A stretch of DNA of 64,000 nucleotides from Beroe forskalii (taxonomy: Eukaryota; Ctenophora; Nuda; Beroida; Beroidae): the NCBI GenBank assembly GCA_011033025.1, contig WFMF01000082.1, positions 434,001 through 498,000 of the forward strand, in the 5' to 3' direction. This document shows, one piece after another, positions 33,869 to 43,186 of this stretch (positions are counted from its first letter, which is position 1; the number at the start of each line of letters is the position of its first letter). Both the position numbers and the translations under genes were made by a program. The notes under the pieces were generated by a model. That model saw only the letters and a program-made list of their open reading frames with translations, ran no database searches and was not told the origin of the DNA.

Positions 33869-36416
33869 TGTTGGAACTCCTTTGGTTGCTACGGTTGGTT
33901 AGAGACCTCCTATTGATTCTGAGAGTTTTACGGAGAGCGTCTTCTAACCTCCTCCACATGATCAGGGTGCCTGAACCTGAAAGTTTGAAGCCTTCTTGAG
34001 TTGCTTGGTTGAACTCCTTTACAGAGTCATTCTTATAGGAGAAGAGACGTTCCCTGTTGCTGGAGCTCTCTGCTCTGATGGAGGTGATGAGCTGCTCCAC
34101 TTCTTTGTTTACTTTTTCAGCATATTCTGTGAACTGTCTGTTGTTAGAGGCTGGGATTGGTAGTGAGAAGCAGATGTTAGCTTCTGTTTCTTCAAGGAGA
34201 TGGTCAATCAGGAGCTTGTAGTCTCGTAAAATATTACTGCTTGTTCGATTAATATAAATGTCTTTAGAGCCAACGTGAATGAGTATGCACTCAGGTTTTA
34301 CTTTGTTTGTGGCCTCCTTGAACTTTCTGTCACACGAGAGCATGGCTAATGAGGGGCTGTTGTGCTCAGTAACTTCGAGTTGCCTTGTGAACTTTTCTTG
34401 GCGGAAACTCTTGAAAGTACCATCATGGACTACCAGGCATTTTTTACGCCTATAAGTTGATCTGAAATTGCCATTACTGACTGGGACATTGCTTGATTGG
34501 ACAGTTTCGTTCACGAAAGGAACAAACTCACTACTCTGTCTCCTGATTCTTCTCCCCAGCAGTTCAGATTGGGGGTTGGAGTCAGCACTTTCAGTTTGCT
34601 CCTGTGACCTTGGGTTGATGTCCCTGGGGCTGCTTGCAGATTCTGATTGTAATGACTCCGGGTTATTGGATTCTGTATTGTGGTTCGTGTCCCTAAGAAG
34701 CTGATTAGGGGGCCTAACGGGCTGATCGCATCTGGATGCTACATCGGCATAGGTTCGAGTTGCTGAGATTGTGTTATCATTGGATCCAGGTATTTGTGGG
34801 GATAATCGGGATGTCTGAGTCCCACGTGATGTGTAGCATGAGCTTATACCATCTGTACCTTCTGTTTGAGTTCCACAAGAAATTCCTGGGCAGGTTCTTG
34901 GGGATGGTGGAGATTGCTCCAGTGAGTTGCATTTATTCATTTTGTGAATATCTGAGATCAATTTCTTGTTATTATTTGCAAGGTTGATCAGGAGGTCCTG
35001 TGCATTTTGCAGATCCCTAATGTCTTGGTAAATGCCCTGGATTCTGGTTTCCAGTGATTGTTCTAGTTTCTTGACAACATCGGCCTTCGTTACTAGTTGG
35101 TCAATTATGTGACCATGTGACTTTAAGGTATCTGCTTGTTGTTCGATTGTGCTCTCAAGATCTAGCACTTTAGAGTTAGCACTGCTGACTATTGAGGCAT
35201 CAAAGGTGGCAGTATTTTTTGTTTTCTTATTAATGTCCTCTTGGAGGATTAGGTCGATGCAATTCTTCTGTTGTAGCAGCTCTTTGTTAACACCGTTGAT
35301 ATGTACATTTTGCTTTTCTTCTAGACTAAGAATTTTGTCTTCAATAAGTTTTATTGATGCTTCAAACATATCGACATGGGGAGTTTTTGGAGTTTCCTTT
35401 ATTGAGGAGGGGTTCGTGGTACCCGATAATTTGCATTTGTTGATTGCCACATTGCCCAGCAGATCTTTAGAAGTCTCAGTGGGGTGAGCGGGGTCACCCT
35501 TTGCCCCTGAGTCCTTTACTTTCTCAGCTTTTTTAGGCTTCTTAGGTTTTTTCTTAGTTTTGTTGACATTGGCTGATTTATTCTTGAGGTTTACGCTAGA
35601 CTGCTTGGGTTTGCTAGGTTTCGGGGGCCTTGTCTTGGATTCTCTTTGGGGGAGGTATTCATGGTCTGAATTGTCGCCACTTGATGCATCGGAAGAGCTC
35701 AATGAATCTGATGCTGCAGTGTCGTCTTCAAGGAGATGCGGAAGTTTTTTGGGGAAGAAGCGATTCTCAGCAACAGTAAGGAAATGGTTATTTAGCAGTG
35801 CTTTTTTGATATTAACTGGCGTCTTCTTTTTCGTGCTTATATGAAGGCGAGAGAGTTCTTGATCAATCGATGACACTTTGAGTTGGTCCAAGAGACTGTT
35901 GATCAGGGTCTCCTCTGGGTAGACGTTACCCTCCAGTATGTCTTGCACATGACTTAGCAAAAGTTTCCTGCCGAAGTGTTGGTCCTTGGTGTTATTGATT
36001 ATAAAATCGCTATCAATAATATGGAGCCACATTTGCAGTTTTGGGGTTTGGGCAGCATTGACCAGCTGTACACATAAACCTTCTGAGATAAATGCAGACT
36101 CATCCTCAGTTTGTGCATTTGATACAGTGGTTGCTCCAGACGTGTTGGTCTTGATGGTGAACTTTACTGGGGACACATCACTGAATTTCACTTTTTTGGC
36201 ACGAGCAGCCTCTTTGCTTTTGATGGCATCTTTGGATGGAGAGGTCTCGGTATTGCCTTCTGAGGTTACTGTGGATTCTTGGAAAGCCAGCGAAGTACTT
36301 TTTGAGGTATGGGTGGTGTCTTCTGAGTAAGGGTAGCTGGTACTTTCCGAGCTGGGGAAGGTGTCCTGTAGGGACAGTTCGGTGGGGTCCTGAGTGGGGG
36401 CATCACGAGGAGGCAT
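33861..36416 (-). CDS. retrotransposon ORF1: coiled coil plus SGNH-like domain, 851 aa
   Basis: Probably the RNA-binding, RNP-forming partner of ORF2. The N-terminal 250 residues are Ser/Thr-rich and acidic, followed by a Lys/Pro-rich basic tract (about 270-320). Heptad-like helices, probably a coiled coil, fill about 345-500. Residues about 660-800 resemble an SGNH/GDSL esterase fold as found in ORF1 of several LINE clades: KCLVVHDGTF in place of the GDS block, ILIHVGSKDI in place of G-x-N-D, and a C-terminal AEKVNKEVEQLI helix. The nucleophile serine and Asn positions look replaced, so catalysis is doubtful. The first ATG after an in-frame stop lies in the last unit of the 48-bp minisatellite, so the protein opens MPPRDAPTQ, the repeat's own sequence. 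Confidence 0.85.
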   Translation of the reverse strand: MPPRDAPTQDPTELSLQDTFPSSESTSYPYSEDTTHTSKSTSLAFQESTVTSEGNTETSPSKDAIKSKEAARAKKVKFSDVSPVKFTIKTNTSGATTVSNAQTEDESAFISEGLCVQLVNAAQTPKLQMWLHIIDSDFIINNTKDQHFGRKLLLSHVQDILEGNVYPEETLINSLLDQLKVSSIDQELSRLHISTKKKTPVNIKKALLNNHFLTVAENRFFPKKLPHLLEDDTAASDSLSSSDASSGDNSDHEYLPQRESKTRPPKPSKPKQSSVNLKNKSANVNKTKKKPKKPKKAEKVKDSGAKGDPAHPTETSKDLLGNVAINKCKLSGTTNPSSIKETPKTPHVDMFEASIKLIEDKILSLEEKQNVHINGVNKELLQQKNCIDLILQEDINKKTKNTATFDASIVSSANSKVLDLESTIEQQADTLKSHGHIIDQLVTKADVVKKLEQSLETRIQGIYQDIRDLQNAQDLLINLANNNKKLISDIHKMNKCNSLEQSPPSPRTCPGISCGTQTEGTDGISSCYTSRGTQTSRLSPQIPGSNDNTISATRTYADVASRCDQPVRPPNQLLRDTNHNTESNNPESLQSESASSPRDINPRSQEQTESADSNPQSELLGRRIRRQSSEFVPFVNETVQSSNVPVSNGNFRSTYRRKKCLVVHDGTFKSFRQEKFTRQLEVTEHNSPSLAMLSCDRKFKEATNKVKPECILIHVGSKDIYINRTSSNILRDYKLLIDHLLEETEANICFSLPIPASNNRQFTEYAEKVNKEVEQLITSIRAESSSNRERLFSYKNDSVKEFNQATQEGFKLSGSGTLIMWRRLEDALRKTLRINRRSLTNRSNQRSSNNE

Positions 36417-38060
36417 GGATTCTCCTCGAAGTTGAGTGGTGGCATCACGAGGAGGAGGATGGAGTCCCCTCGAAGTTGAGTGGGGGCATCACGAGGAGGC
36501 GTGGAGTCACCTGGCGGCTGAGTGGGGACATCACGAGGAGGAAGGATGGAGTCCCCTTGAGGTTGAGTGGTGGCATCACGAGGAGGCGTGGAGTCTTCTG
36601 GAGGTTGAGTGGTGGCATCACGAGGAGGCGTGGAGTCCCCTTGAAGCTGAGTGGGGGCATCACGAGGAGGAGGAGGCGTGGAGTCCCCTCGAAGCTGAGT
36701 GGGGGCATCACGAGGAGGAGGAGGCGTGGAGTCCCCTCGAAGCTGAGTGGGGGCATCACGAGGAGGAGGAGGCGTGGAGTCCCCTCGAAGCTGAGTGGGG
36801 GCATCACGAGGAGGAGGAGGCGTGGAGTCCCCTCGAAGCTGAGTGGGGGCATCACGAGGAGGAGGAGGCGTGGAGTCCCCTCGAAGCTGAGTGGGGGCAT
36901 CACGAGGAGGAGGAGGCGTGGAGTCCCCTCGAAGCTGAGTGGGGGCATCACGAGGAGGAGGAGGCGTGGAGTCCCCTCGAAGCTGAGTGGGGGCATCACG
37001 AGGAGGAGTCCCCACGAGGAGGGATGGAGGGCTGGTGGGGCATCATGAGGAGTGATGGAGTCTTCTTTAGGCTGAGTGGAGGCATCACGAGGGGGAGGTG
37101 GCGTGGAGTCCCCTCGAAGCTGAGTGGGGGCATCACGAGGAGGCGTGGAGTCCCCTCGAAGCTGAGTGGGGGCATCACGAGGAGGAGGCGTGGAGTCCCC
37201 TCGAAGCTGAGTGGGGGCATCACGAGGAGGAGGAGGCGTGGAGTCCCCTCGAAGCTGAGTGGGGGCATCACGAGGAGGCGTGGAGTCCCCTCGATGTTGA
37301 GTGGAGGCATCACGAGGAGGCGTGGAGTCCCCTCGAAGCTGAGTAGGGGCATCACGAGGAGGAGGAGGCGTGGAGTCCCCTCGAAGCTGAGTGGGGGCAT
37401 CACGAGGAGGAGGAGGAGGCGTGGAGTCCCCTCGAAGCTGAGTGGGGGCATCACGAGGAGGGATGGAGTCTTCTTGAAGCTGAGTGGGGGGGAGGCGTCA
37501 GGAGGATGGAGTCTTCTGGAGGCTGAGTGGGGGCATCACGAGGAGGAGGAGGAGGTGTGGAGTCCCCTCGAAGCTGAGTGGGGGCATCACGAGGAGGAGG
37601 CGTGGAGTCCCCTCGAAGCTGAGTGGGGGCATCACGAGGAGGCGTGGAGTCCCCTTGAAGCTGAGTGGGGGCATCACGAGGAGGAAGGATGGAGTCCCCT
37701 CGAAGCTGAGTGGGGGCATCGCGAGGAGGGATGGAGTCTTCTGGAGGCTGAGTGGTGGCATCACGAGGAGTGATGGAGTCTTCTTGAGGCTGAGTGGAGG
37801 CATCACGGGGAGGGATGCGGTCACCGGAGGGCTGAGTGGAGGACATCACGAGGAGGGATGCGGTCATCTGGGGGCTGAGTGGGGACATCACGAGGAGGAA
37901 GGATGGAGTCCCCTAGAAGCTGAGTGGGATCATCACGAGGAGGGATGGTGTCCCCTGGGAGCTGAGTGGCGGCACCACGAGGAGGGATGGGAGTCTTCTG
38001 GGAAGCTGAGTGGGGGCATCACGAGGAGGGATGGGGTCATCTGGAAGCTGAGTGGGCGCA
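36411..38060 (-). repeat. 48-bp coding minisatellite (PPRDAPTQLRGDSTPP)
   Basis: About 33 units, with a 48-bp canonical unit containing GTGGAGTCCCCTCGAAGC on the plus strand and (GGA)n length variation. On the minus strand each canonical unit gives a 16-residue proline-rich repeat. Unit lengths mostly differ by whole codons, but a few one-base differences (near 36445-36460 and in the 37470-38000 part) break one continuous frame. All three minus frames stay open for long stretches, as do plus frames, so open length alone proves little. What argues for coding use is that the flanking ORFs on both sides run into it with the same peptide. Confidence 0.93.
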
Positions 38061-40834
38061 ACACGAGGAAGGTCATCGTTGCTACTGTTGGTAACCACTC
38101 TTGCCACCAATAACATGTGCATATCCAAATCGTCAGGCATGTTGTCTTCTGATGGCAGAAAGGCCGAGAAGTTGGCAATGGCCTCGTGTGAGATTGTGAG
38201 AACTGAAAAGTTGCCAAGGTTGACATCGAATACATCTAACATTTTCCGGTCTAGCTTCTTTGCAATGAAGTTTACCGATCTGTCTCTGCCTAGGTGCATG
38301 AGGACAATTGGTAACCCGTCCTCGGTTCCATGTGATAGTTGCATTCGGCACCGACGGTTATTCATGCTGATAATTTCGATGCTGTTGAAGAATACATCGT
38401 TTGAAAGCCGTAGAGTGCTCCTAAGGTGTGTATTAAGGTGGAGAAGCACGTTGAGCAGCACGTTGGAAGGGTTTTCAGGCTGTGTTGACACATCGAGGAA
38501 ATGTCTATTGTATTGGAGTTGGTAGCAGGGTGTCTCAGCCGGCCATGTGATAGAGGTCCTGTTTATTTGAAGCTCTTCCGAGTAGCTATCGCTGGTTGTT
38601 ACAGCTTTTTCCATCGTAGATATGAGTAGGTGTTTGTCTACGTTTTGAGTATCTATCATATCCAGGAAATCGTTTTGGAGGTGAAACAAAATGTTAAGGC
38701 CGTTGCTGAGGTCATGATAGCCCGTCTCATTGATGTGGACACAGCTAACGTTCCTGAGGCCATCAACATCTGACTCAGATACAGATCTTCTTCGGGAGAG
38801 GGGAGTGTCATAAGATCCTTGTCTACTTAGTTTCTCTATCAGTCGTTTTCTGAGCATGGCGGCGGGGGGGACAGCGTAAGGGCTGGTAGTGAGCTCTGGT
38901 CTAGTTTTAGACGTTTGAGTGGGTGTTCTTTCACGCCTACGTGATCTTGGGTTAGTTATTTGCAGGAAGTTACGCTTGTTTCTGGATCTGGGTGTTAGGA
39001 CAGGGCTGACGTGCGAGCTGCCTCTACCAGTGAAGTAACTGGCGTCTTCATCCCCACTCTCAGGTTCAACAGGACTTGACTTTGTGGTTGGACTTGGCGT
39101 AAAATCGGGTAGGGGGATGTGAGAAAGCTCCTCAGCAGAAACACAGACTTTCGGGGCTTCCTGCATAATGCCGCTTCTTTTTAGTATGCTACGGGGGGCA
39201 TTTTTAGAGCTCAGGTGTTTGGCTTCGAGAATAGGTATGGATGGAGAGGGGGCTAGAGGGTATGCATCATCGACTGAGACATTCAGGGAGACGTTCAGTG
39301 TTTGGTTGATGGCGATGGTAACCAGAGATTCAGGAGTTTGAGGACGAGTACCAAATACACTGAGGTTTCGAGCGATATCCCATACTCTGGATATCCCATT
39401 TAGGACACTCATGTCAGCAATCCCAAATTTGCTGGCATCTCTGCTACCCATAATCTGAGTGGAGTTCTTCATAAGTGACATTGCAGCATTAGCAAGGGGG
39501 CTCTCAACGGACTCCTCGTCTTCACTGCTCTCATCTTCAGAGGGTGTTGGTCGATGGATGACGCTACTTTCACACTGAGACTTGAGCCTCTCTTGCCTTT
39601 TCTCATCGTTGTCATCTCCATCTCCTCCGTCTCCTGAGCTGGAGAGCATTGTTGATTTGAGGGGTCTTCGAGCACATATCGTGGTGTTCCGACGATACCC
39701 GTTGGAGGTAGATTGCTGCTGGGTCTGCCCTCCACCGTTGTATGTGGCGTTGTGCTTTCCATTCTCCGTCTCTGAGGGTGTGACTTGAGAGGAGGTTGGA
39801 ATGTGATGTACTCTGGTATATTTTATGTACTCGTGTATAATGGCAACAACAATTGCTAATTCAGCCGAATTGTGCGCACTGAAAATCGAAGTTGGTGCCT
39901 GAGAGCGTGGCGCAGTGGTATGCTCCGCGTCAGGTAGCCACCTGGTGGCACCTGTAGGCAGTACCAGGGGGAGAAGGGGGTTTTGGATGCCTGAATTTTT
40001 GGAAAAATGAAAATTCGGCAGGGGTCTGCTAGGAGACGAGGTTCTGTGGGGCATCTGGGGTGGTACAGACCTTTTCATAGCTTCATCACGACAGGCTGCG
40101 AAATCAGGAGGTGCAGGGTTCGAGTCTCGCTGGGGGCCACCTCTTGTGAGCGTTGAGTTCGTGTTGCCGTGGTCTGCACATGTCATCTCGCTGTGGGTTT
40201 GATTGAGCAATGTTGCAGACGGGATGCATAATTCCCTTTGATTAGTTGTACCGGTAGTATGGGAATCATGGCCCGTGAGTGATGAGAGTCCTGCACATAG
40301 GATGGAGAACGCGCAACCCAAATATGGAATAATTCGCGTTTCGTAGAAGAGAGAGCGAGGAGTGACACTGTGTGTATGATGTGTCAATTGCCTGTGGGGC
40401 AATATACCATGTTTATTTAATTGATAAAGGGCCCACAGTACAAGGAAATTACACTCATTATTACTGTTTGATACTTCAGATTGTTCACTGAGTGTTGTAC
40501 TTGTAATGTGAATTGAGTGCTTTGTTTCCTTAGCTGTTTGAGAGGTGTCCGAAGCGATGTAGGCGTCTGAGGATGTCTGCTCCACGTCCGCTGGACAGTC
40601 CGCTGAGGTCCTGGCGTCCCAATGTGGTCTTGCATCTTCAGGCAGCTGCCTGGAGGGGTTGAGGGGGCAAGCTCCAACGAAACACAGGTCAGTACAGGAA
40701 TGAAAGAACTGTCGACTTCGGGCGGGCATATAAAGCAAGTTTAACTTAGCTGATGAGGTGAGAGGGAAGGGCCAAGCGTTCGGTGGTCTTCCTCTCCGAC
40801 TCCAGGAGTCTTCAGTAGAGATGAGGAGCCTCAT
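37913..40834 (-). CDS. retrotransposon-associated ORF, 973 aa, possible decayed 2OG-oxygenase tail
   Basis: A long uninterrupted frame directly upstream of ORF1 on the same strand. Residues 1-450 are low in predicted structure and Ser/Thr-rich. A basic Arg/Ser region follows (about 640-710, with RSRRRERTPTQTSKTRPEL and RRRSVSESDVDGL). Residues about 720-930 look globular. Its last part, NSIEIISMNNRRCRMQLSHG ... PIVLMHLGRDRSVNF ... LTISHEAI ... MLLVARVV, has the strand order of the AlkB-like 2OG-Fe(II) domains found in some retroelements (with a core 'LG-x-x-R' strand). The H-x-D and second His are not preserved, so it would be a dead domain if the assignment is right. The C-terminus enters the PPRDAPTQ minisatellite. 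The frame also runs antisense through a tRNA-like sequence at 39905-40136, so the N-terminal half may not be real coding. Confidence 0.55.
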   Translation of the reverse strand: MRLLISTEDSWSRRGRPPNAWPFPLTSSAKLNLLYMPARSRQFFHSCTDLCFVGACPLNPSRQLPEDARPHWDARTSADCPADVEQTSSDAYIASDTSQTAKETKHSIHITSTTLSEQSEVSNSNNECNFLVLWALYQLNKHGILPHRQLTHHTHSVTPRSLFYETRIIPYLGCAFSILCAGLSSLTGHDSHTTGTTNQRELCIPSATLLNQTHSEMTCADHGNTNSTLTRGGPQRDSNPAPPDFAACRDEAMKRSVPPQMPHRTSSPSRPLPNFHFSKNSGIQNPLLPLVLPTGATRWLPDAEHTTAPRSQAPTSIFSAHNSAELAIVVAIIHEYIKYTRVHHIPTSSQVTPSETENGKHNATYNGGGQTQQQSTSNGYRRNTTICARRPLKSTMLSSSGDGGDGDDNDEKRQERLKSQCESSVIHRPTPSEDESSEDEESVESPLANAAMSLMKNSTQIMGSRDASKFGIADMSVLNGISRVWDIARNLSVFGTRPQTPESLVTIAINQTLNVSLNVSVDDAYPLAPSPSIPILEAKHLSSKNAPRSILKRSGIMQEAPKVCVSAEELSHIPLPDFTPSPTTKSSPVEPESGDEDASYFTGRGSSHVSPVLTPRSRNKRNFLQITNPRSRRRERTPTQTSKTRPELTTSPYAVPPAAMLRKRLIEKLSRQGSYDTPLSRRRSVSESDVDGLRNVSCVHINETGYHDLSNGLNILFHLQNDFLDMIDTQNVDKHLLISTMEKAVTTSDSYSEELQINRTSITWPAETPCYQLQYNRHFLDVSTQPENPSNVLLNVLLHLNTHLRSTLRLSNDVFFNSIEIISMNNRRCRMQLSHGTEDGLPIVLMHLGRDRSVNFIAKKLDRKMLDVFDVNLGNFSVLTISHEAIANFSAFLPSEDNMPDDLDMHMLLVARVVTNSSNDDLPRVAPTQLPDDPIPPRDAPTQLPRRLPSLLVVPPLSSQGTPSLLVMIPLSF
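39905..40136 (+). other. tRNA-like A-box and B-box pair (SINE-like or interrupted tRNA)
   Basis: On the plus strand, GCGTGGCGCAGTGGTATGCT at 39905-39924 is a good RNA polymerase III A box with D-arm character. GGTGCAGGGTTCGAGTCTCG at about 40110-40129 contains a good B box (GGTTCGAGTC). The spacing of about 200 bp is too long for a normal tRNA with a short intron. It may be the head of a tRNA-derived SINE, or a tRNA gene split by an insertion. It lies antisense in the 973-aa ORF. I do not call a functional tRNA. Confidence 0.4.
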
Positions 40835-41893
40835 AGGGTTATGAGGTCAAGCAGAAGGGTGTAAAACGATTGGTTGTATCAGAGCGTAGAAAATATTCAC
40901 AAACTTTATTTCAGTAGAGTAAAAAGTAAGAGAGTCTAAGAGTCTACTAGAGTAAACTTTCCTTCTAAAACGATACTTAAATATTCGCTAGATCGCGTGA
41001 TTCCACTTCTCCCGATTTACGTCAAAACTTAACTTTAAAACCTTATCTCACCACGAGCGAATCTCCTACTTTACTTTTAACTTATTTCTCACCGTCTAAA
41101 ATTATTCTGATAAAATTAAGAAGAAAAGTACCGTTTACGATTTTATCTTTAAAATATTTGCCCTCAGAAAATCACGTACTAAGACTAGGGCTTACAATCT
41201 TAGCAGAGGCGTGCCGTGGGGGTGTTGGGGTGTCCATGTACACCCCGCTAAAATATAGAAAATCAAATTTTATTTTTATCATTTTAGTGATCGCGCGCGC
41301 GATCATTGCTCTTGCGTCCAGCGTCGAAGGCCCCGTCTAGCCAACGTCGCGCCGCGCATTTTGTCATTTATCTTAGCCATTTCTCCTCCGCAAAATTAGC
41401 GCGTGCGTGGTTCACTTGGCAAGTTGCCACAATTGATTTTTGTGCCAGATAATTCTCATGATTTTCGTGATTTTATCTGCGGGATCGTGTTCAATTCAGA
41501 CTGCTTTGTCACGAACACATGAGACAGGCTTCTCCATTATCATTTTGTTGCCTCACTTAGGCACTTGGCTTTTTATTTGAGTTTTAAATGCGCAATCACC
41601 ATGCTGTAAGGATCGAACTTTTGTTGCTATCGTGGTTCCGCATACCCAAGTTCGTGATCATAGTTTGTGGTTAACTTAGGCCTCATGGAAAAGATTTGTT
41701 TAATACTTAATATTCAGACTCATAATTATTAATTCAGATTAATAAACATATCAAACTCAGCATGATAAATGCATAGTACATTGATCTATTGATAAATGAT
41801 TGTTTCATAAACTTACAGAATAATAATATAGACATATAAATGCACAGTATAACAACCCTTCATATCGAGTTGTTACACTCTTTCTGCAATGGT
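40835..41893. other. intergenic, no gene seen
   Basis: Between the retrotransposon and the 3' end of the cathepsin gene. It contains the short GC-rich palindrome GATCGCGCGCGCGATC at about 41289-41304. A 60-codon frame at 41158-41340 is not supported as a gene. Confidence 0.5.
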
Positions 41894-43186
41894 CTACGCA
41901 GTGCACTTGTGTTCGTGTCTACACACACCATCCTTACACTCCATGGTGCCTCCTGGACAGTCCGCAGATCCACAGATGCCACACGTCTTGGGGCAGTACG
42001 TAGACACCATCTTCTGTCTGACATAATCCTGAACGATAGAACTGCACTTCGAACAACATCCCCAGCTGGTTAGTTGGGCACACATCGCTTCAGCCCCCGT
42101 TTCATCACGGCACGATGGTTTGTTCTCCTCCGTAGGCCGGTAGTCTGTGGCCGGATCAGATCCCGTATCTCTGGCTCCTGTGGATCTAAAGTTGGGGTAG
42201 GAGGTGCTCTTGTAGAGCTTGCAGTTATCGTGGTTACGAGAGAGCATCGCGAAGCCCTTTTCCCCCCAATCTCTGCCCCAGGAGTTCTTGATAAGTATGT
42301 AGCTGGTGGAGTATCCTACTATCGTTATAGCATGGTCAATATCCTCATCTTCCTTGCAAGTTGTGTCCCTCATGATGGACCCATCATACTGGTAGAACTT
42401 ATCTGTAGCCACAAGCCCTGACGAAATAGCTCCACTTTGCAATGCTTCCAGGTGAGCCTCTTCGTTTTGTTCAACACGTGTGTACCCTGATATCTTGTAT
42501 GCAATCATGGCATTGGGTGTACTGCTCGACCTGCATCTGCGATCCTTTTTTTCGTACGGTATATCCTTCTCAGCGGCCAATCTCCCTCCTCTGTGAAGGG
42601 ACCAAGCGAAGGCGGATTTCATGAACCCTCCCTTGCATCCATCCTTATCCTTGTCCGACTCGTAGACACAATCCAAGTACTCCTGTTCGGAGAACCGGCG
42701 TAGCACCCCTGACAGTTCCTTGTACCGGGTCTCTACAGCTGCCACTACTGAGAATGCCCAGCAGGATCCACAGTTGCCCTGGTCTCGGACCACTGAAACT
42801 GAGCCGGTTTTGGTCCACAGGACTTGGTAAGGGAGTCCTGCACCAGCTCGTCTTGTCAGTACTGACACTTCCTCCTCTTCCATTGCTCTGGAGACGTTGA
42901 GTCCCCGGTATCCCCTCCTCTCCTCCTCACTCATCACAGAGAACTTGTTAACTCCGTAGTGTCCTGTGTCCGTCTCAACCTCGTTGTAATCAGCCACATG
43001 ACGAGCTGACGCCAGGAATAGCCGGTATCTCCGACTGTTTTCTGCCGCTCCGAACTTCAGGTGGTTCTGCGACTTGAATTGGGAGTAGAGTTTGAGGGAA
43101 GCTTGAGGGGATCTGAGGACTGCCCTCAGCGGATCCTCTGCAACGGACAGTGCGAGTAGAGTAACCAGAAGTAGTAGACTTAACAT
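41894..43186 (-). CDS. cathepsin L-like papain-family protease with C-terminal ShK-type domain, 430 aa
   Basis: A secreted or lysosomal C1A cysteine protease. The start I chose is the ATG at 43186, which opens a clean signal peptide (MLSLLLLVTLLALSVA); the frame extends 10 codons further upstream but without an ATG. The propeptide (about 20-110) has the inhibitor I29 pattern, with YGVNKFSVMS as the GNFD-like block. The mature enzyme has the oxyanion Gln136 and catalytic Cys142 in DQGNCGSCWAFS, His285 in DHAITIVGY and Asn301 in KNSWGRDWGEKGF, so it should be active. After a short linker rich in D, T and P, residues 359-405 form an ShK-like module ending YCPKTCGIC, with an extra CCSKC pair. A four-cysteine tail follows. 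ShK modules on secreted enzymes are common in cnidarians and nematodes. No intron is evident, which is unusual for animal cathepsins and may point to a retrocopy. Confidence 0.93.
   Translation of the reverse strand: MLSLLLLVTLLALSVAEDPLRAVLRSPQASLKLYSQFKSQNHLKFGAAENSRRYRLFLASARHVADYNEVETDTGHYGVNKFSVMSEEERRGYRGLNVSRAMEEEEVSVLTRRAGAGLPYQVLWTKTGSVSVVRDQGNCGSCWAFSVVAAVETRYKELSGVLRRFSEQEYLDCVYESDKDKDGCKGGFMKSAFAWSLHRGGRLAAEKDIPYEKKDRRCRSSSTPNAMIAYKISGYTRVEQNEEAHLEALQSGAISSGLVATDKFYQYDGSIMRDTTCKEDEDIDHAITIVGYSTSYILIKNSWGRDWGEKGFAMLSRNHDNCKLYKSTSYPNFRSTGARDTGSDPATDYRPTEENKPSCRDETGAEAMCAQLTSWGCCSKCSSIVQDYVRQKMVSTYCPKTCGICGSADCPGGTMECKDGVCRHEHKCTA

Larger units (their letters stand above)
30179..40834 (-). 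mobile_element. large non-LTR retrotransposon (APE-RT type), near-intact
   Basis: On the minus strand the order is: ORF of 973 aa (40834-37913), a 48-bp minisatellite (about 38060-36410), ORF1 of 851 aa (36416-33861) and ORF2 of 1229 aa (33868-30179) with AP endonuclease and reverse transcriptase. ORF1 and ORF2 overlap by 8 nt. Both are uninterrupted, so this copy is young or still active. The outer boundaries are not defined. Whether the 973-aa ORF is part of the element is inferred from its tail sharing the same PPRDAPTQ repeat that opens ORF1. The ends could extend beyond these coordinates. The clade (CR1-like or another APE clade) needs a phylogeny of the RT. Confidence 0.85.

Noticed and set aside
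36236-38113. Long plus-strand frames over the minisatellite (repeats of the type RRGVPSKLSGGITR)
   Set aside because: They are antisense readings of the 48-bp repeat, which lacks stops in most frames. No flanking unique coding sequence on the plus strand supports them.
41158-41340. Short frame with a GVGVSMYTP motif
   Set aside because: No recognised family, only 60 codons, no splice context.
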